The position numbers were made by a program, and so were the translations under genes. Below the pieces are notes generated by a model that searched no databases, was not told where the DNA came from, and worked only from the letters and a program-made list of their open reading frames with translations. Positions 44,795 through 57,895 of a stretch of 64,000 nucleotides of DNA are shown here, piece after piece (the stretch's first letter is position 1; each line of letters begins with the position of its first letter). The stretch covers positions 62,001 to 126,000 of the forward strand of contig JAMAHW010000093.1 of NCBI GenBank assembly GCA_023627715.1. The letters are read 5' to 3'. Source of the stretch: Periconia sp. R9002. Its lineage: Eukaryota; Ascomycota; Dothideomycetes; Pleosporales; Periconiaceae.

Positions 44795-47108
44795 CTAACA
44801 CGTAGTAATCAAACACTTCTTAAAAGCCTGATCAACATCCTTTCTCCTAAACCCAGGCATTCTCCCAAGGCAAACGGCGTGCTGTAACATTTCTGCAGGG
44901 GAAATTAGCAAAACACATCTCTCTTCCTCTTACAACTTTAGATTGATAAAACTTACCCTCAATCATCCTACTCACATCCAACCACGCCGTCTTCTTCTTC
45001 CCGGATCGCTGCCGCCCGTGTCCAGCGTTACTCACATGGCCGACACCCGCGCCAATCAGATCAAGCCCTAGAGGCCCAACATCGACCCCGCTGTCGAAAT
45101 CCAGCGGGGAGTTGAAGAGATGGGAGGGTGGTGGGGGTGGAGCGTCTTGGGTGTGAATGGTGAAGTCGGGCGCGAGGTCTAGCCCGATGGCTTCGTCGAA
45201 GAGGTTGAAGTCCAGCGGGGGCATGCTGGAGGGCAAGTTCATACCTAGATCCATGCCGAACGGCGGGACGTGGGATTGGGGGAAAAGGCTGGTGAGAGTG
45301 TCGTGGGACTTGGAGAGATCAGAGGATTGACGGGGGACTGGAGGTGGTGGTGGTGGCGGGGGAGGCGTGGTATCGCGGGCGTACGGGAAGAAGGCTCTCC
45401 CGCTCAAGTTGTTGAAAGGGGAGAATTCTTTGGGTGAGTCGGGGGTGTCGTCGTCGGCTTCGTCGTCGTCGATGAGGACTTCTGCGAACGACTTCTTAGC
45501 ATCGATGCGGACGCCCTTTTCTTGCTCGAGATAGCCTTCCACGTCGAAGGCATCGAACCACTCGCCTTCGAAGCCGGTTAGGTCGATTTTCATTTCGAGG
45601 TTTTTGATTGGGTGCTCGACTTGAACGATGTTAGAGGTCGTAGGACCTATGCGTCGGACGATCCATTCGTTGCGCTTGGTGAGGATGTTGCCTCGAGCGT
45701 CGCGCCGTGGGTAGTGGGTTCCCGCGCCGCCTAGGTGCAGGAAAGGGGAGTCCCACGTGTCCAGGTCCTCGTCCACGCCGCGTGATAGCAGCTCCTTGAG
45801 GTCTTCACGGAGCTCGTCGATGCTCTTGTGCGGTACCCACAGTCTGAAGATTCTGTTGTAGGTAGCAGGTTGTTGGTGTGCGACATTAAGGAGGTGGTAA
45901 CCAGTCTCGAAAGCGGCGCGAGTCAGCCGACGGGCAAAAGAGGTCTCATCGTGGCTGTAGATCCAGGGCGCTTTCAACGATGATGGGTTGGAAAATAGAC
46001 TGTTCAGGGAGGGTGGTGACAGTAAGCTTTTGCCTGGAGGAGTGGCTTCCGGTGTTGGAAAGTCTTTTTGGGGGCTTTGCGTACCAGAGTGCTGCTGCTG
46101 CGGTTGACTTACATTGACCATGCCGAAAGGTAAGTCGCTGGCCTCTCCACGTTCGGGCACCTGGAGGGAGTTCCATGAAATCGCCTGGTCCATGACTTGG
46201 CCTACCCTTACCGGAGGTCTGTAGTTCTTTGGATCATAATCGTTGGTGTGGTACATGGGTGCCCTGGGCGCTGTCGGTGTAGCCGAGAAGCTCTGTTCGT
46301 TCTCATGGGTGTGATAGTCTTGTGAAAATTCCCAGTTTCTTCGCGTCTCCTCCGCAGGGTCCGTACTGTAACCCCAACCAATGTTCACGCGTTTTCCGTT
46401 GTCAGATGGTTGGGCTGGTAGCCTTTGCTGTTGTTCTTGATTGACCGGCTCCGAAGTGTCTTGGCCATCCACCATCGTCGACTCCGCCATCTCTTCATCC
46501 CCGTCAATATCCCCTTCGGACGCGGATTTTAGTAGAGTGACAAAATGAGCATTGACTTGCTTCAAATGTTGACTAAGAAGTGTGTCGAGCTGGAAAACGC
46601 TCGAGTTTGCTGCAGCATCACTGAACGCTACGACATGCTTGTTCATCTGATTGATGATGGCTTGCAGGTGGAGATTTTTTTCTTGAAGTGAAGCTATTGT
46701 CGTTTCCTTGCGCTGTCGGTATGCTCTTTGGGCAAGACGAATTTGGGTACGACGTCGCTAAACGAGGTCAGCCAGATCGTTAGGGATCAATTGTCAGAAT
46801 GGCCAAAGCTACAGGCTGTCGTTTAATTGTGCTCCCACGCTGTGATTTCTACTGCGACATCCCCTTCTTTTCATGTTGTCACCATCTCCAACTTCCACAG
46901 TGGTGGAGCAGAGAAATGATGGTAATTCAAGTCCTGGACAATGAATAAGAAGAAACAGTGTGAACCAACTCACATCAGCAGCCGTCGCATCTTGCGTAGC
47001 CACACGCGGTCTCCCCCTCGTCTTCTTGCCTGTAGCATCTTCCCCAGCCGCAGCAGACCGAGTACGCTTCTTCTTCTGCGATGGATCCTCACTGTCCGGA
47101 CTAGACAT
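44795..47108 (-). CDS. AT-hook and atypical bZIP transcription factor
   Basis: Exons (minus) 47108-46974, 46757-44957 and 44892-44795 give 677 residues. An AT-hook-like core RGRPRV lies near residue 32, before a basic region RRRTQIRLAQRAYRQRKE (~46-63) and a heptad-like region (LQEKNLHLQAIINQMNKHV). Compared with Yap-type bZIPs (QNRAAQRAFR), the invariant Asn is replaced by Ile, a trait of a fungal bZIP-like group. The long middle is Gln- and Pro-rich. The C-terminus (MLQHAVCLGRMPGFRRKDVDQAFKKCL) is a conserved helical tail of this group. The last exon was chosen because it restores this motif after a GTAAGT intron. Likely a nuclear regulator; targets unknown. Confidence 0.9.
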
Positions 47109-49361
47109 GACGTCTCCTCCTCCTTCCCACCGTGCGATAGTCCAGCGCTATAATCTACCTATCCGTCCGGGTCAAAGTAGAGCAACAAATGTGGGGGCGG
47201 CAGCTCGTTTCCGCGGGCTTCCTGGAAGCGATGAATAACCAACAATGCAACCAAAATTTGCAAAGCTAGAATTCCCGTCGCGCGAGAACGAGTAGTTTGA
47301 TTGAATAATCAAGTCTGAATAGGGAATGAGAAAAGCGATGATTCTGCAGAATCAACGTTATGAATAGGATTGATGCAGTTGAAGCTGGGCGAGCTGCATA
47401 CCATATGGAGCTTGGTAATCAGCTGCCGAATCGGTATAGCTTGCTAGCAAGGGGTCGGGGACCGGGCAATTTGATGGCGCCGAGTCACCGGAAACCCATG
47501 CTACAGAGAATACGACGAAGACTGGAAATGACAAGAGTGTAGGATCACATTACATGATTATCTGTCCGTACCTTAAATCTAGTAGACTTATGCAGATCAC
47601 ACCATCTTGCTTTTAGTCAAAAGGCTAGATTGCAGAACATCAAGGAATCACAATACACCGCTTCAGTCTCCAAGCAATCTTGAAGCCCGTTTGTACAAAC
47701 TACATACTGCGCTATGCAACCATCAAGACCTCCATGATATTCCCATTGGCCTCTGCGAGTTCGTGTTATGATGTATAATCATGCCTCATCTCATCACCAT
47801 TACAAAGCCCAATCTACTATCCCCCTAAATGATGCCGACCTCGCAATGGTTCGAATGAACAGTCGTCCTTGATGCCTACCTAGACGAATCGCGGCTAGCA
47901 CGCCCTTTAATGATTACTGAACGCCATTGCCGAGGGTCAGCTCAACGGCCCGACCGAACCCATCACAGCCCTACGCTTCTTTCGGCCATTCAAAAATATC
48001 CGAACCACAATATCTTGGACGAATTTCTTCAATCAAGCTGTGATTGATCTTTCGAGTAATGAACAGGAACCACTTGTGACGTTCTCGTATTTTCCAAACA
48101 CTCCGGATCTGAGGAAGAATCACCCTCCGTCTCGTGCGAGAGAGCTCAGTACCAATGGACGACCAACCAACCAGCCGCGCGTGCGCCGCCCTCGGAAAAT
48201 TCCCTATAAAGAATCTGTTAGGAGATTAATTGATGACGATCATACATGCAACCAGATACCCGAATCAATAGCTACTTTGTTGCTATTATGGGATATGCTG
48301 AGTCTGTTGACACGCTCTCGTCTTTTAGTCCTATCAACTTGCGAATTCTGACATGCCATTAGGGGTTGATTGTGACGCTTATGCCTTGCGGGACCGACTG
48401 CAACTTCTTGAAAAACAGAGATCCGGAGGAATAGTGCGATGGACAATGAACAAGTCTTTTGTCTCTGAAGACAAGATATCTAATTTAGTGATAATTGGAT
48501 GTTGGCAGGCCCTACACATGTACACAATAAGTGTCTGGTCACAATAGCACGGTAAGGGTCTGATCGTCCGTGTACGATCGCGTGGGATCATTGCGCTCCC
48601 GATTCCCAATCCGCTTCTTAGCGTGAATTGCCGATACTCATTATCCATCCGTTGCGTGGAGAACTCCACTCCAAAGGATTTAATTCTGTAGTGGAAGGAT
48701 GGCCTTTTCTCCGCACGTGTCTCAGAGTAGTTAAAAATGCGACTGGATTGACCTATACCGGATCGTCGCCAGCCATTCCAAGTGGTTCGATTCTATAACA
48801 TGCTTACGCGCTAGGCGAGGACAGGAAGTAAGGCAGACAACGTGAATAAAACCCCTAACTGATTGTTTGGTTGGTTCAGGATATGGCTATGTATAGTCCA
48901 AACTTCAAAGCGTGGACAGAGTCTTGGATCGGGTGTATTACTGTAAGTAGTATTGGCAAGATTGCCACCTCGCCAATATACTGAATGCGTATTCAACGCG
49001 CGTAGACGAAACACTTGTATCACCCTGGCTTTGCTAATAACATAGCCATCTGGGCTATTGCACCAACGTAAACCAGCCCCGGTATTGGACCAAGACAAAG
49101 CTGTGATTCACTTGGATTCGTGGGCGCGTACACTAGTGGTATACAGGCAGGTTGAAACGGAATCCGGACATTCTGATATCAATCTGATATTCAGCCAAGC
49201 ATCGAATAATTGTACTGCATAATGGAGGTCATGTTTGAAGCGCTCGGGTCCAGCATATTCACAATGGCATAGAGGTGCGGCACGGTTTCATAGTGATAAT
49301 AAAGGAAAGGTGGACGTCGATAAAAAAAATAGGTGCTGTCAGTTCACGAATTGTGAGTATC
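47109..49361. other. 2.25-kb intergenic region, no gene seen
   Basis: The largest gap in the window. Scattered frames up to 103 codons (for example 48040-48351) have no motif, no intron support and mixed composition. No tRNA or rRNA recognised. It may hold the bZIP promoter and degraded sequence. Confidence 0.55.
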
Positions 49362-51450
49362 TTATGTGAGGTGTGAGTCGGCTTCAGAATCAGCCGTTTC
49401 GACCTCGGTGTTGCTGTCCGAACCGTCCATGACTGGTTCCCGTATTTCCGACTCTTCACTCTCATTCGCCGTGGGCTTCACTGTGGGTGTGTTCTTCTCT
49501 TTCCAGTTATGCAGGACATCTTTATCTGTCTTGCAGTGCAACCAAACTTCATCTCCGGGATGGTAGTATCCGTGTTTCTTTGCCCTTTTGAATTTCCTTT
49601 GTGCTTGAGCAGCCATCCTAGTCCGAAATTCGTGAGGAATCTTGAGACGAGTGGCGATATATTCATCGTCAGGTTTATGCTCATCTGGGACTTGGTCCAG
49701 GGGCTGTGCCTCCAACAACTCTTCGTCGGTTAGGCATCGTTGTATGATTGACTTCCCAGCGCCGTCCATCACCTCGCGGAGGAATTCCAATGAAGCACTA
49801 GGGGAAGGTGAGTACATTCCTAAAACTTCAATAAAAATACATACCTGATGTTCAGATCAATCGCTCGCTGCGGATTCACCGTAGCTTTGAAAAAGAACGA
49901 GATGAGGTGTCGATACAAGATCGAGTAATCCGACTGAGACAGATGAACACTGCCCCTTACTGTGCAGAGGACCGCAGGCGCCTTTTCTCCCTCCGCTTCC
50001 TTCATCAAAGACATCACAGCGTCAAAGTTGGGCTGCCAATACATGAAGGCTTCCGAATTGATCCCCAAGATTGGTGAGTGGATTCGGTGCCTCGGGTCGT
50101 CTTTGGGAGGCTTTATCGGCGCACTGCAAGCATGTCAGTTAAGTTCAAATGAAGGAAATTTCAACGTAACATACCCCCAGATGTCGTATATAATACCAGC
50201 TTGCACGTTTTGAAAGCGATCGGCGTTCCTGAGCACTTCAACCACAGTAGCAGCCCCAAAAGAGTGGCCCGCGACAATGAACTTGTCTGCGTGAAACCTC
50301 TTCTCCCATTTCGTCCAGTCGACGCCCTCTAGACCGCGTGAGCTACCGCCAATATAGCCCTTTGTGCGCATGTTCTGCTTTGCGACTTCTTCACCCCTCC
50401 CTTCGCATATGTCTCGTACCACTCGATAAGCTTCTTCCAACTCAGCAAGGCGAAGTTCGGTTTGGGCATTGCGAAGCTCTCGGTCAACGCCTTTTTCATT
50501 GTTCGGCGCTGTATCCTTTGGGTTGCCCTTGGGGAAGATGTAGTCCTATCCCTGTCAGATATCTTATCTGTAGAAAATCACAGCAAAGAGAAGAAGCTCA
50601 CCACTTTATCAAATCCTCTTTGTATCTCTTCTTCCGTATGATCAAGTTGTTCAGCTGCTTGTCCGCCCTCTGTGTCCTCATGTTTGGGGTGGTTGACAAT
50701 ACTTCGTGCTCCAGATCCATCTCTATGCTCCACCGCACACACTACAAAACCGTAACTTGCAAATTCTGTACACATCGTGGAGTAACAACTTCTGTTGCCG
50801 CCCAACCCATGGCTGAACATCATAAGAGGAAAGACGGGCTCATTTGGAGAACCTTCCGGTGGGGGACCCTGCTGGTTCTTGATTTTGTACCCATTGCGCT
50901 TGCTGTTCCCTTCAGGGGGCCAATGCGTAGCAGGTGGTGCGTTTCTGAATGCACGCAACTTCGTGAACATGGTAGTCGTCGCGAACCATGCGATGCCAGC
51001 GGCGTCTGGTATACCGGCAAATTTGCTGTAGCCTTTCGCGCTCTCCCTTCTGGGTCTTGGTAGCCATGTTTCTCGAGACCATTTGCGGTGACCAGCGGGA
51101 TCTTTCCCATTACCTGTTCCAAACGCGGCCGGATAATATAAAGTGAATAGCACAGTTTCTAACTGCAGAATATGCTTGCCTTCGCGGGTTATGTTGGAAA
51201 ACGGTCGTGGGTTTTCTGCGGGCACCTCGATATCCATAGAGCCAACGGAGTATGGACCAGACGAAGATGGTAGATGCCCATGTAAGAATCCAACTTTGTC
51301 CCGCAAACTAGTCGGTGGGCGAGACCTGGGTTTTTTCGCATGCGGGACCTTCCCCGTGCCTCCTATAGCACTGTGTGTGCGGCCAAGGTTCTGCTCATCA
51401 TTACCCCGTTCTCCCGTGATTCGTGTGGTTTGTCGCTTTATGTACGGCAT
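49362..51450 (-). CDS. PAF-acetylhydrolase-like phospholipase/serine esterase
   Basis: Exons (minus) 51450-50602, 50545-50175, 50123-49845 and 49797-49362 give 644 residues. The alpha/beta-hydrolase core matches group VII PAF acetylhydrolases: LYYPA near the start, oxyanion-loop [13 protein letters not shown] (~208), [13 protein letters not shown], nucleophile elbow [10 protein letters not shown] (Ser ~376), acid region IIYDIWG (Asp ~405) and [15 protein letters not shown] (His ~464). All three catalytic residues are present. No clear signal peptide, so probably intracellular. The protein is longer than many homologues because of Pro/Lys-rich N-terminal and acidic C-terminal extensions. It should hydrolyse short-chain sn-2 acyl groups of phospholipids; substrate not provable here. 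Confidence 0.92.
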
Positions 51451-52265
51451 TTTGGAGACGTAGGTGGTGTAATTGTTCGAGCCGGCACCTGGGGACGGTT
51501 ATGCACGGAAAGGTTCACAATGGTGTTCGTTCGCTTCATGGACCGAACAACACAGATAGATCGGAAGCGTTTAGGATGGCGGTTGTGATTATATGCAACA
51601 TGCTGCCATGGTCATTAGAAGTTTTAACCTCTCGGACGCCCCGGAGGCTAAATCAGGTATGTTATTGAATTGTTTGGAGCTGAGAGAAACTCTGATCGAC
51701 GTCATGATTGAATGGTGTCCCTGCCCGGACTAACCCCTTGACTAGTATATATCGGGATTAGCACGATCAGCATATCGGGCTTTGACTCGCGTGCCCTAAC
51801 TACCACCGGAAGTGTATACGAGGATTTGAACGGATATAATATAAATTTCTATTATTGGAAGACGTTTCCTTTTTGAATAAATCTGACCGCTGCCAGCGAT
51901 CCGCTTTCAACCGGTTGCAAAGCTGGAGCTCTAGTTTCGCAACATAGAAGTCAAACAGGCTATACTTTGAGACATCACTGCGTTACAGGAGATTCGACTA
52001 TCGGTTGTAGCTGAGAAAGTGCATAACGAGCATTGTATGCCGTCTCTCTAGACCAAGGTACAATCCTTAAATCAGTCAGCTATGTAGGCATAAGGAGAAA
52101 ATGAGCATCGACATACCAGGAAGCAGGGGAATTCATGGTTTCCGCAGATTGTCCTATGACAAAGCCGGTGGTATAGTGCGAGCTTTTGATACTATTTCTA
52201 AGCTTATCGCACATAGTTTGGGAAGATTATTGGATAGTGAGATATTAGGACTCAGTATCCGTCTC
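51451..52265. other. Intergenic, no gene seen
   Basis: 5' flank of the PAF-acetylhydrolase gene and 3' flank of SLX9. No coding or RNA feature recognised. A plus-strand frame at 52101-52643 is antisense to SLX9. Confidence 0.6.
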
Positions 52266-52835
52266 TCATTTCTTGACGAACTCCGGCTTGATCTCCATTG
52301 TACTCTGGACGTGGTTTTTCAATGCCGCCCACCGATCAGCAACTGCGCTGCCTGTTCCATTCCCTGCGTTCGCCATCTGTGCCAGGTTGGCGTTAAACCT
52401 ATCTCTCTCCATCTTTTCGAGTTTCTCTTTGCGTTTCATGGCGCCTGGTCTGCTCTTCAAACTCTTCATATTTTTCCGTCGCACTTTCGCCTGCCCTATC
52501 TCCACCTCGTCCTTTCCGTCATCATTGTCAAAGTCGGGCAAAGCGCTGGCAATAGATTCAAGATTGGCCACCAGTTTCTTGTTTGGGCGCCGGCGCTTCG
52601 TAGATTTCGCGGCAGACTTCTCGATCTTTCCGACGAACGCTGAGTGTTTTATTGTCCGTTTGTCTCTTTTTGAAGAAGGGAAGAGCGAAGAAGATTCGGT
52701 CGCATCGGATGTTGGTGGTGGAGGACGGGCGCTACGGGCGGATTTGGCGCGAGCGGTAGTTCGTTTCTTGCCTACTATGGGAGCCTTTTCGTTGTTAGCA
52801 AACTGTTCAGACAGTTGAGATAGATCCATGTTCAT
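52266..52835 (-). CDS. SLX9: Ribosome biogenesis protein Slx9
   Basis: A single exon of 189 residues (or 187 from the second Met at 52829). It is Lys/Arg-rich with the Slx9 family pattern: a nuclear-type basic N-terminus, KHSAFVGKIEK, the RRRPNKKLVANLESIASALPD block, QAKVRRKNMKSLKSRPGAMKRKEKLEKMERDRFNANLAQM, and a C-terminal RWAALKNHVQSTME. In yeast Slx9 binds pre-ribosomes and aids 40S maturation and export. It acts in the nucleolus. Length is typical. The two possible starts are six bases apart and I cannot choose between them. Confidence 0.88.
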   Translation of the reverse strand: MNMDLSQLSEQFANNEKAPIVGKKRTTARAKSARSARPPPPTSDATESSSLFPSSKRDKRTIKHSAFVGKIEKSAAKSTKRRRPNKKLVANLESIASALPDFDNDDGKDEVEIGQAKVRRKNMKSLKSRPGAMKRKEKLEKMERDRFNANLAQMANAGNGTGSAVADRWAALKNHVQSTMEIKPEFVKK

Positions 52836-54269
52836 ACCATTCCGACTTTGTTATGTATGTGAATCGCACATGCAACATTGAAGTCTTCGATGTAGAAAAC
52901 ACGAAAACTGGGGAATGGACCGAAAATCAAGCGAGCACTAGCGTTCGGTGCACGGCCCACAAATGTACCTCGCGGCCCGCCACGTTAGAAGCAGTTTCAT
53001 GGAAGAGACGAAGCGTGTTTTGCCCGGTTGCACAAGACCTGGGACCGTGTAGAGCAGAGTAACATTTCGAGTATTACAGAAAACCCCAAGTTGGCGTTAT
53101 CGTGGTAGTCCCGACTCCACCGAGTTGCACAAGGCCATCCTGTGCTGTAATTCAATACCACTTGCATCACTGGATCACACACCCCCTGTATGGCATCGCT
53201 CAATTCTGAATACGATAAAATCCTTATGCCTCGGTACTAACTCTCTGTGCGCTTCTGCTGGGCTCACAGTGCTTTTTGTAATCGCGTGTAGAAGACTCGT
53301 CACTCTAGTCAGGGACGGCCTTAGAGATTGCGAAATGAGGTTTCGATCAAGACTAACCAATAATGAGCCTTGAGAAAATACATCGGCCGATTTTTCTGCA
53401 GTCAAGACATTTAGGATAGTCAATGTCAAGACCTAAAGGTAAGGGTATCACCACTCCACCTCAACAACGGCAGCCCCCTTCAAGCCACGGCTCGATTAGA
53501 CTCAGATTGCATAAGTCAAAAAAAGGTACCTTCCAACGCTGTCCCCGTCCGATACCAGTTCACTTGTGGCTTCCGACGTTGACTGCTAGAGAACGAGTAT
53601 AGATCGAAAAAGGCAATCATGACGTGTCAAAGTGGCACGGGTGCAGGGCAGGCGGCACTATTTTGAGACATCCCGAAGGTCCACTTGCCTGGATTTTACT
53701 CTAATAGCATTGTGTGTTATTCTTCGGGACTTTGTGGTTGCAGCCGCTGTACTACATCGGATCTCACGCATGCAGATCCCGAACCAGTGGGAAAGAATGA
53801 CTATTTCCCGGTCCCAGGCGAGCGTTCAAGGGATGGAAAGTGCATTATCGGTATGAGGTTTCTTTTCAGTGCAACAGGTTTGTCCAGATCGCAGCATTTC
53901 GCACTTCTCACAACAATCTCCTTGAGAAAAAAGTACTTCATGAATCATGATTGACATGAAACTAAAAAGAAGTGTGATGTGATCGAGCGACGTGGATTAG
54001 CGTAGCTGAAAACTCAAACCTCGTAGCCTCCCGTGCAGCGTGCACCTCCATCTTGTACATCTTGAGTACGTGGTCGCTCCCGCGATCCTAGGGTTACGTA
54101 CTCACTGAACACAACAGCTCTCGTTACCATCTAAAACCAATGGCTGCTTTCCCCCTTTGATCGCCTATGATCCGGTCTCCTACATTCTCTTCCTACTCTT
54201 CGTTCCTGTTTAATAATTCAGAGACTGTTAGATTACATTCATTGATCCACAGTCGAACTCTCCATAGCC
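52836..54269. other. Intergenic between divergent genes, no gene seen
   Basis: 1.4 kb between SLX9 and the SAT4-like gene. Small frames (under 90 codons) only. Pyrimidine-rich leader close to 54180-54260. Confidence 0.55.
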
Positions 54270-55861
54270 ATGGCTGGAGGATCCAGCCATACAATCATTA
54301 CTGACGACGATCATGGCGCCATTCTCGCGATTGTGACGTGGTGCTTAGGTTGCGCTTTGGTATGAGAAACAGGATTAGAGAACTTTGGACAAATTTGGCT
54401 GACGTGAATAGGTTTTCGGTGTTGCAATACGCATCGGAACACGGTTTTTGACCAGACATAGCCCCAACTTGGACGACATCTGCATCATGCTTGCCGTCGT
54501 GAGTAAACCTTCCATAAGCTTAGCATAGAAGTCCCTTTTGGAAACAATGAAGCCAACTTCCAGCCAAAAGTCAAAATTCGAAACTCAACGGCGAACCAGC
54601 GAGACCATAACAACTTGACTTCAGACCACTGACTTCACGATCAGGCATTCGCCATTGGCGGCATCATAGTTGTATCATTTGCTGTACAATCTGGACTGGG
54701 AATGCGCCTATCTAGCCTGAGTGAAATCAGTCTCCGCACTATACAGCAAGATACTTACATCATCACCATCCTATATGTCATGGCTATCGGTACATCAAAG
54801 CTATCAGTCGCTGCATTTCTAGATCGACTCGCGTATACACGTACACATAGAGTCTGCGTCACCTTATTAAGTGTTGTGATTCTTTGTTGGACTGTTGCAG
54901 TCACCGCTGTCGTCGTTTTCGCGTGCGGGCTGCCACGACCTTGGGGTTTCGACCATCACGATTGTATTGAAGTGGTATGCTTGCGATATGGTATCACGGA
55001 CTCTTTCAGCAACAAAGGCTAACTTCAACAGTTGCCATTTTGGACCTCAGCAAGTGCGACGGACATTTCGACTGACGTTGCCATGATACTGCTGCCTATC
55101 AACATTGCGTCCGGATTGGATATCATGGCAAAGAAAAAGAAAGCTGTGATGATTATTTTCTCATTTCGGATAATGTATACCGCTCACTTCCGCTTTAACT
55201 TCTAACTCCTACTAACATCCACAGTCTCATAATTCTATCCTTCATGCGTGTCGTTCTTTTGCATGCCTCTCTTTCCAGCACTGCAGATATATCATTCGAT
55301 GGTATACCTTTCCATGCAGTAACACAGGCCCACTCTGTGCTGTCTATACTGCTCGCCTGTGGTCCAGCTCTCAAGCCATTCCTACACAACATTCGAACTA
55401 GCATGCTGAGTTCCCGCTCGTCAAAGCACAGGACACAAAGTACATTCGGGCATGATGCATTTACTCTGGCGTATGTCGTGAAAGCTTCACGAGGCAACCA
55501 CAATAGCAGAGTACCGGGAAGATCATCTTTAGATGGGCAATTTGGGCTACGAGGAAATAATGGCAACTCCACCACAGAGCAGATCCCATATCCTCCACCC
55601 TTCAGACCCAACATTAACCCCTTCATCGCACCCGGCGACAGAATGCAAACTCCACCGCAACGTCCACCACCGCCACCCGAAGAACTACGCCCGGATCTTT
55701 CCATGTTTGGGCCAAGGGCCTTAGGTGGCTGGTATACTGATGCGGCGGTGAACTGGCGCAAGACGGAATACGATGACAGCAGAACGAGCAGGGCGAGCGA
55801 GGGAAGTGAGACAAGCATTTTGAAGAAAACAGGACACTTGGAAGGTTTTATACCGAAATGA
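54270..55861 (+). CDS. SAT4/PTH11-type rhodopsin-like 7-TM membrane protein
   Basis: Exons 54270-54359, 54412-54498, 54645-54974, 55032-55174 and 55225-55861 give 428 residues. The fungal rhodopsin-domain layout is visible: a first helix with AIVTWCLGCAL, RFLTRHSPNLDDICIMLA, an extracellular loop, LYVMAIGTSKLSVAAFLDRL, VVILCWTVAVTAVVVFACGLPRPW, LPFWTSASATDISTDVAMILLPI, and FRIILIILSFMRVVLLHA. About seven helices are expected. The family (PF20684) includes PTH11-like surface receptors, but this copy has no CFEM domain and ends with a cytosolic Pro/Gly-rich tail. The last intron has a perfect TACTAAC branch site. Ligand unknown; plasma membrane sensing is inference. Confidence 0.88.
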
Positions 55862-56919
55862 CGATGATCTTCTTACACTAGAGTACCAGGGAATATCCTT
55901 AAAAAGTTCACAATGGTATCAACCCACAAATGTATAGTGCTCATTTATTTCGATCGTTCCACTCCGCAGGCTGGTCTAACGTGATTTTCAATGCATGCAA
56001 TCTCGTATAAAGCATTCCCAAATTGCCTGTGTCCACCGGATCTCTCCATTCCTTACTCTAATTTCTAACTATTCCCAAGTCCCAGCATGACTATTTTGTC
56101 TTCTAACATCAGATGATTGGGACGGCGGTTGGGCATAGGCAATCCAAATATGCAATCTGTGCTCGAAATGATGTGGTAGAAAGACCAAGAACGAGACCAA
56201 ATACAATAATGATGGTGGGGCATCTGTTCTGTATCGTTGTTGCTATCGGAGTGGACAAGTGAGAAGTAATACCTTGAACGTTTGAATCACCGCATGGAGG
56301 AGTTGATAGTACGTGACATTCGTCTCTAGGTGGGATATTGCAAGGTCGCTATGTCCGATAGTTTGCTGACACTCATATGTGCTTCTTAAGCGGGACGTCC
56401 TTCCAAAGCGGCGCAATAAACCTATCTCGGAAACATTGCACTTCGCCAGCTGAAAACTTCCTCCGCTGATCAGGTGAGGCTCGCGTTTTGGGGGCGAAGA
56501 CTACTTTTTTGTTACCCACGTGGTGCAGTAATTTACATATTGTCTACCGGGCCCCAACCAAGTAAAGGATCACACTAGCTAACTAGAAAGTTGGCAAACT
56601 CAAGCTTCTCTACAAAGCAGGAGGATGGTGTGAATAGTTCCGCCAGCAGCTTCACTTATAGACCGGTTGATACCTAACGTTATAATCTTAATCGAGACTT
56701 AATAGCGATTGTTGATTGGTCGGATTTCCCTGCATTTCAAGTCAGCGCTAACCTAGTGCTACGCCGTAGGGTGGTCGCATCCTACCTTTGTACGATCAAT
56801 TATCTATCCCTGATCACCCGAATAATTTGGTAGACACTCGAAAACCTTAATTTCCACTTCAATTTTGAGTTCATCGGTCACGTGTTTGAGTTCTTCGCGG
56901 AATAGTCTCGCTTTCAATC
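55862..56919. other. Intergenic, no gene seen
   Basis: 3' flank of the SAT4-like gene and promoter of the hemerythrin gene. A CACGTG E-box lies at 56879-56884, 36 bases before the next ATG. No coding frame is supported. Confidence 0.6.
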
Positions 56920-57895
56920 ATGGCTACACAAAACCAATGGGTCGACGGACCCTTTCAATTGATTGCTACTCCAAAAGAAGCTGATTCCGTGAGTTCATAT
57001 TTCAATCGTCGTTTATACAGAAAGAGCTAACACGGCGTTATCTTGTTCGAGGGTTCGCATTTCTCAGTCACGGTTGCGGTAGAAATGAGTCTCGCCCACA
57101 ATGTCCTTATCCGAGGGCTGAACGCCATCTACCTACAAGGCCCTCACGTGAAAGAGGAGAAAGATGTTGTAGACTTTACATTCTTTTGTAATGCTTGGGT
57201 AAAGACGGTCCATCACCATCACAGCGTACGTGTAATCTTTATCTAGTGGCATAATCTCCAAACCCTCACGGTCCTTTTCCAGCAACTTCAACTTTTTGCG
57301 TCGCTAACCTTACACGGTTATGCTAGGGTGAAGAGAACGTGCTGTTTCCTGAGCTGGAAAAATTCACCCACGATGAGAACATCATGAATGAAAACAAAGA
57401 GCAACATCACAAGTTCCTGGATGGATTGGAGGCATTCGACGGCCACATGCGCGAGTTAGCTCCCACAGCTTACAACTGGGAGAATATCAAGTCCAAGCTA
57501 GACGCCTTTGCCGAGGACTTGATGGCCCACCTCCGCGACGAGATTCCTACCCTTCTCAGTCTCAAGAAATACGATAGTGACGGAATCAAGGCGGTGTGGA
57601 AAAAAACAGAGGACGTTGCAAAGGGCGACATTCGTCTGCCCAACATGTTTGTGAGTTCCTCCTGCAAGCCTTCCAATAATGCACATAAACTCATGGACAC
57701 ATGAAGGATACAATTTTGCCGATGGTTCTCGGATGCGCCGATAATCAGTTCGAAGGCGGTATCCATAAATTTCCTCCGTTCCCCTTCTTCATGCCTTATA
57801 TCGTTGATTATTGGTTCGCAAGCAAACACAGGGGAGCATGGCGATTCTGTCCTTGTGATATGTACGGCACTCCCAAAGCGCTGGAATTTGTATGA
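56920..57895 (+). CDS. Hemerythrin-like domain protein
   Basis: Exons 56920-56988, 57052-57225, 57327-57650 and 57707-57895 give 251 residues. The hemerythrin HHE arrangement is visible: AHNVLIRGLNAI (first His), KTVHHHHSGEENVLFPELE (His cluster and Glu ligands), EQHHKFLDGLEAF (His) and LMAHLRDEIPTL (His and Glu). The C-terminal NQFEGG, FMPYIVDYWFASKHRGAWRFCPCDMYG block is typical of fungal family members. A non-haem di-iron site for oxygen, NO or redox sensing is the likely activity. No targeting signal is seen. The second exon splits right after the HHHH run, an ideal check on the splice model. Confidence 0.9.

Noticed and set aside
47840..47900. A GGTTCGAAT-like B box suggesting a second tRNA
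   Set aside because: The sequence is GGTTCGAATGAAC, the T stem does not pair, and no acceptor or anticodon arm is present.
48040..48351. A 103-codon plus-strand frame in the 47-49 kb gap
   Set aside because: No motif, no intron or flanking signals, and mixed codon usage; expected by chance in 2.2 kb.
52101..52643. A 180-codon plus-strand frame
   Set aside because: Antisense to SLX9, which has clear family motifs.
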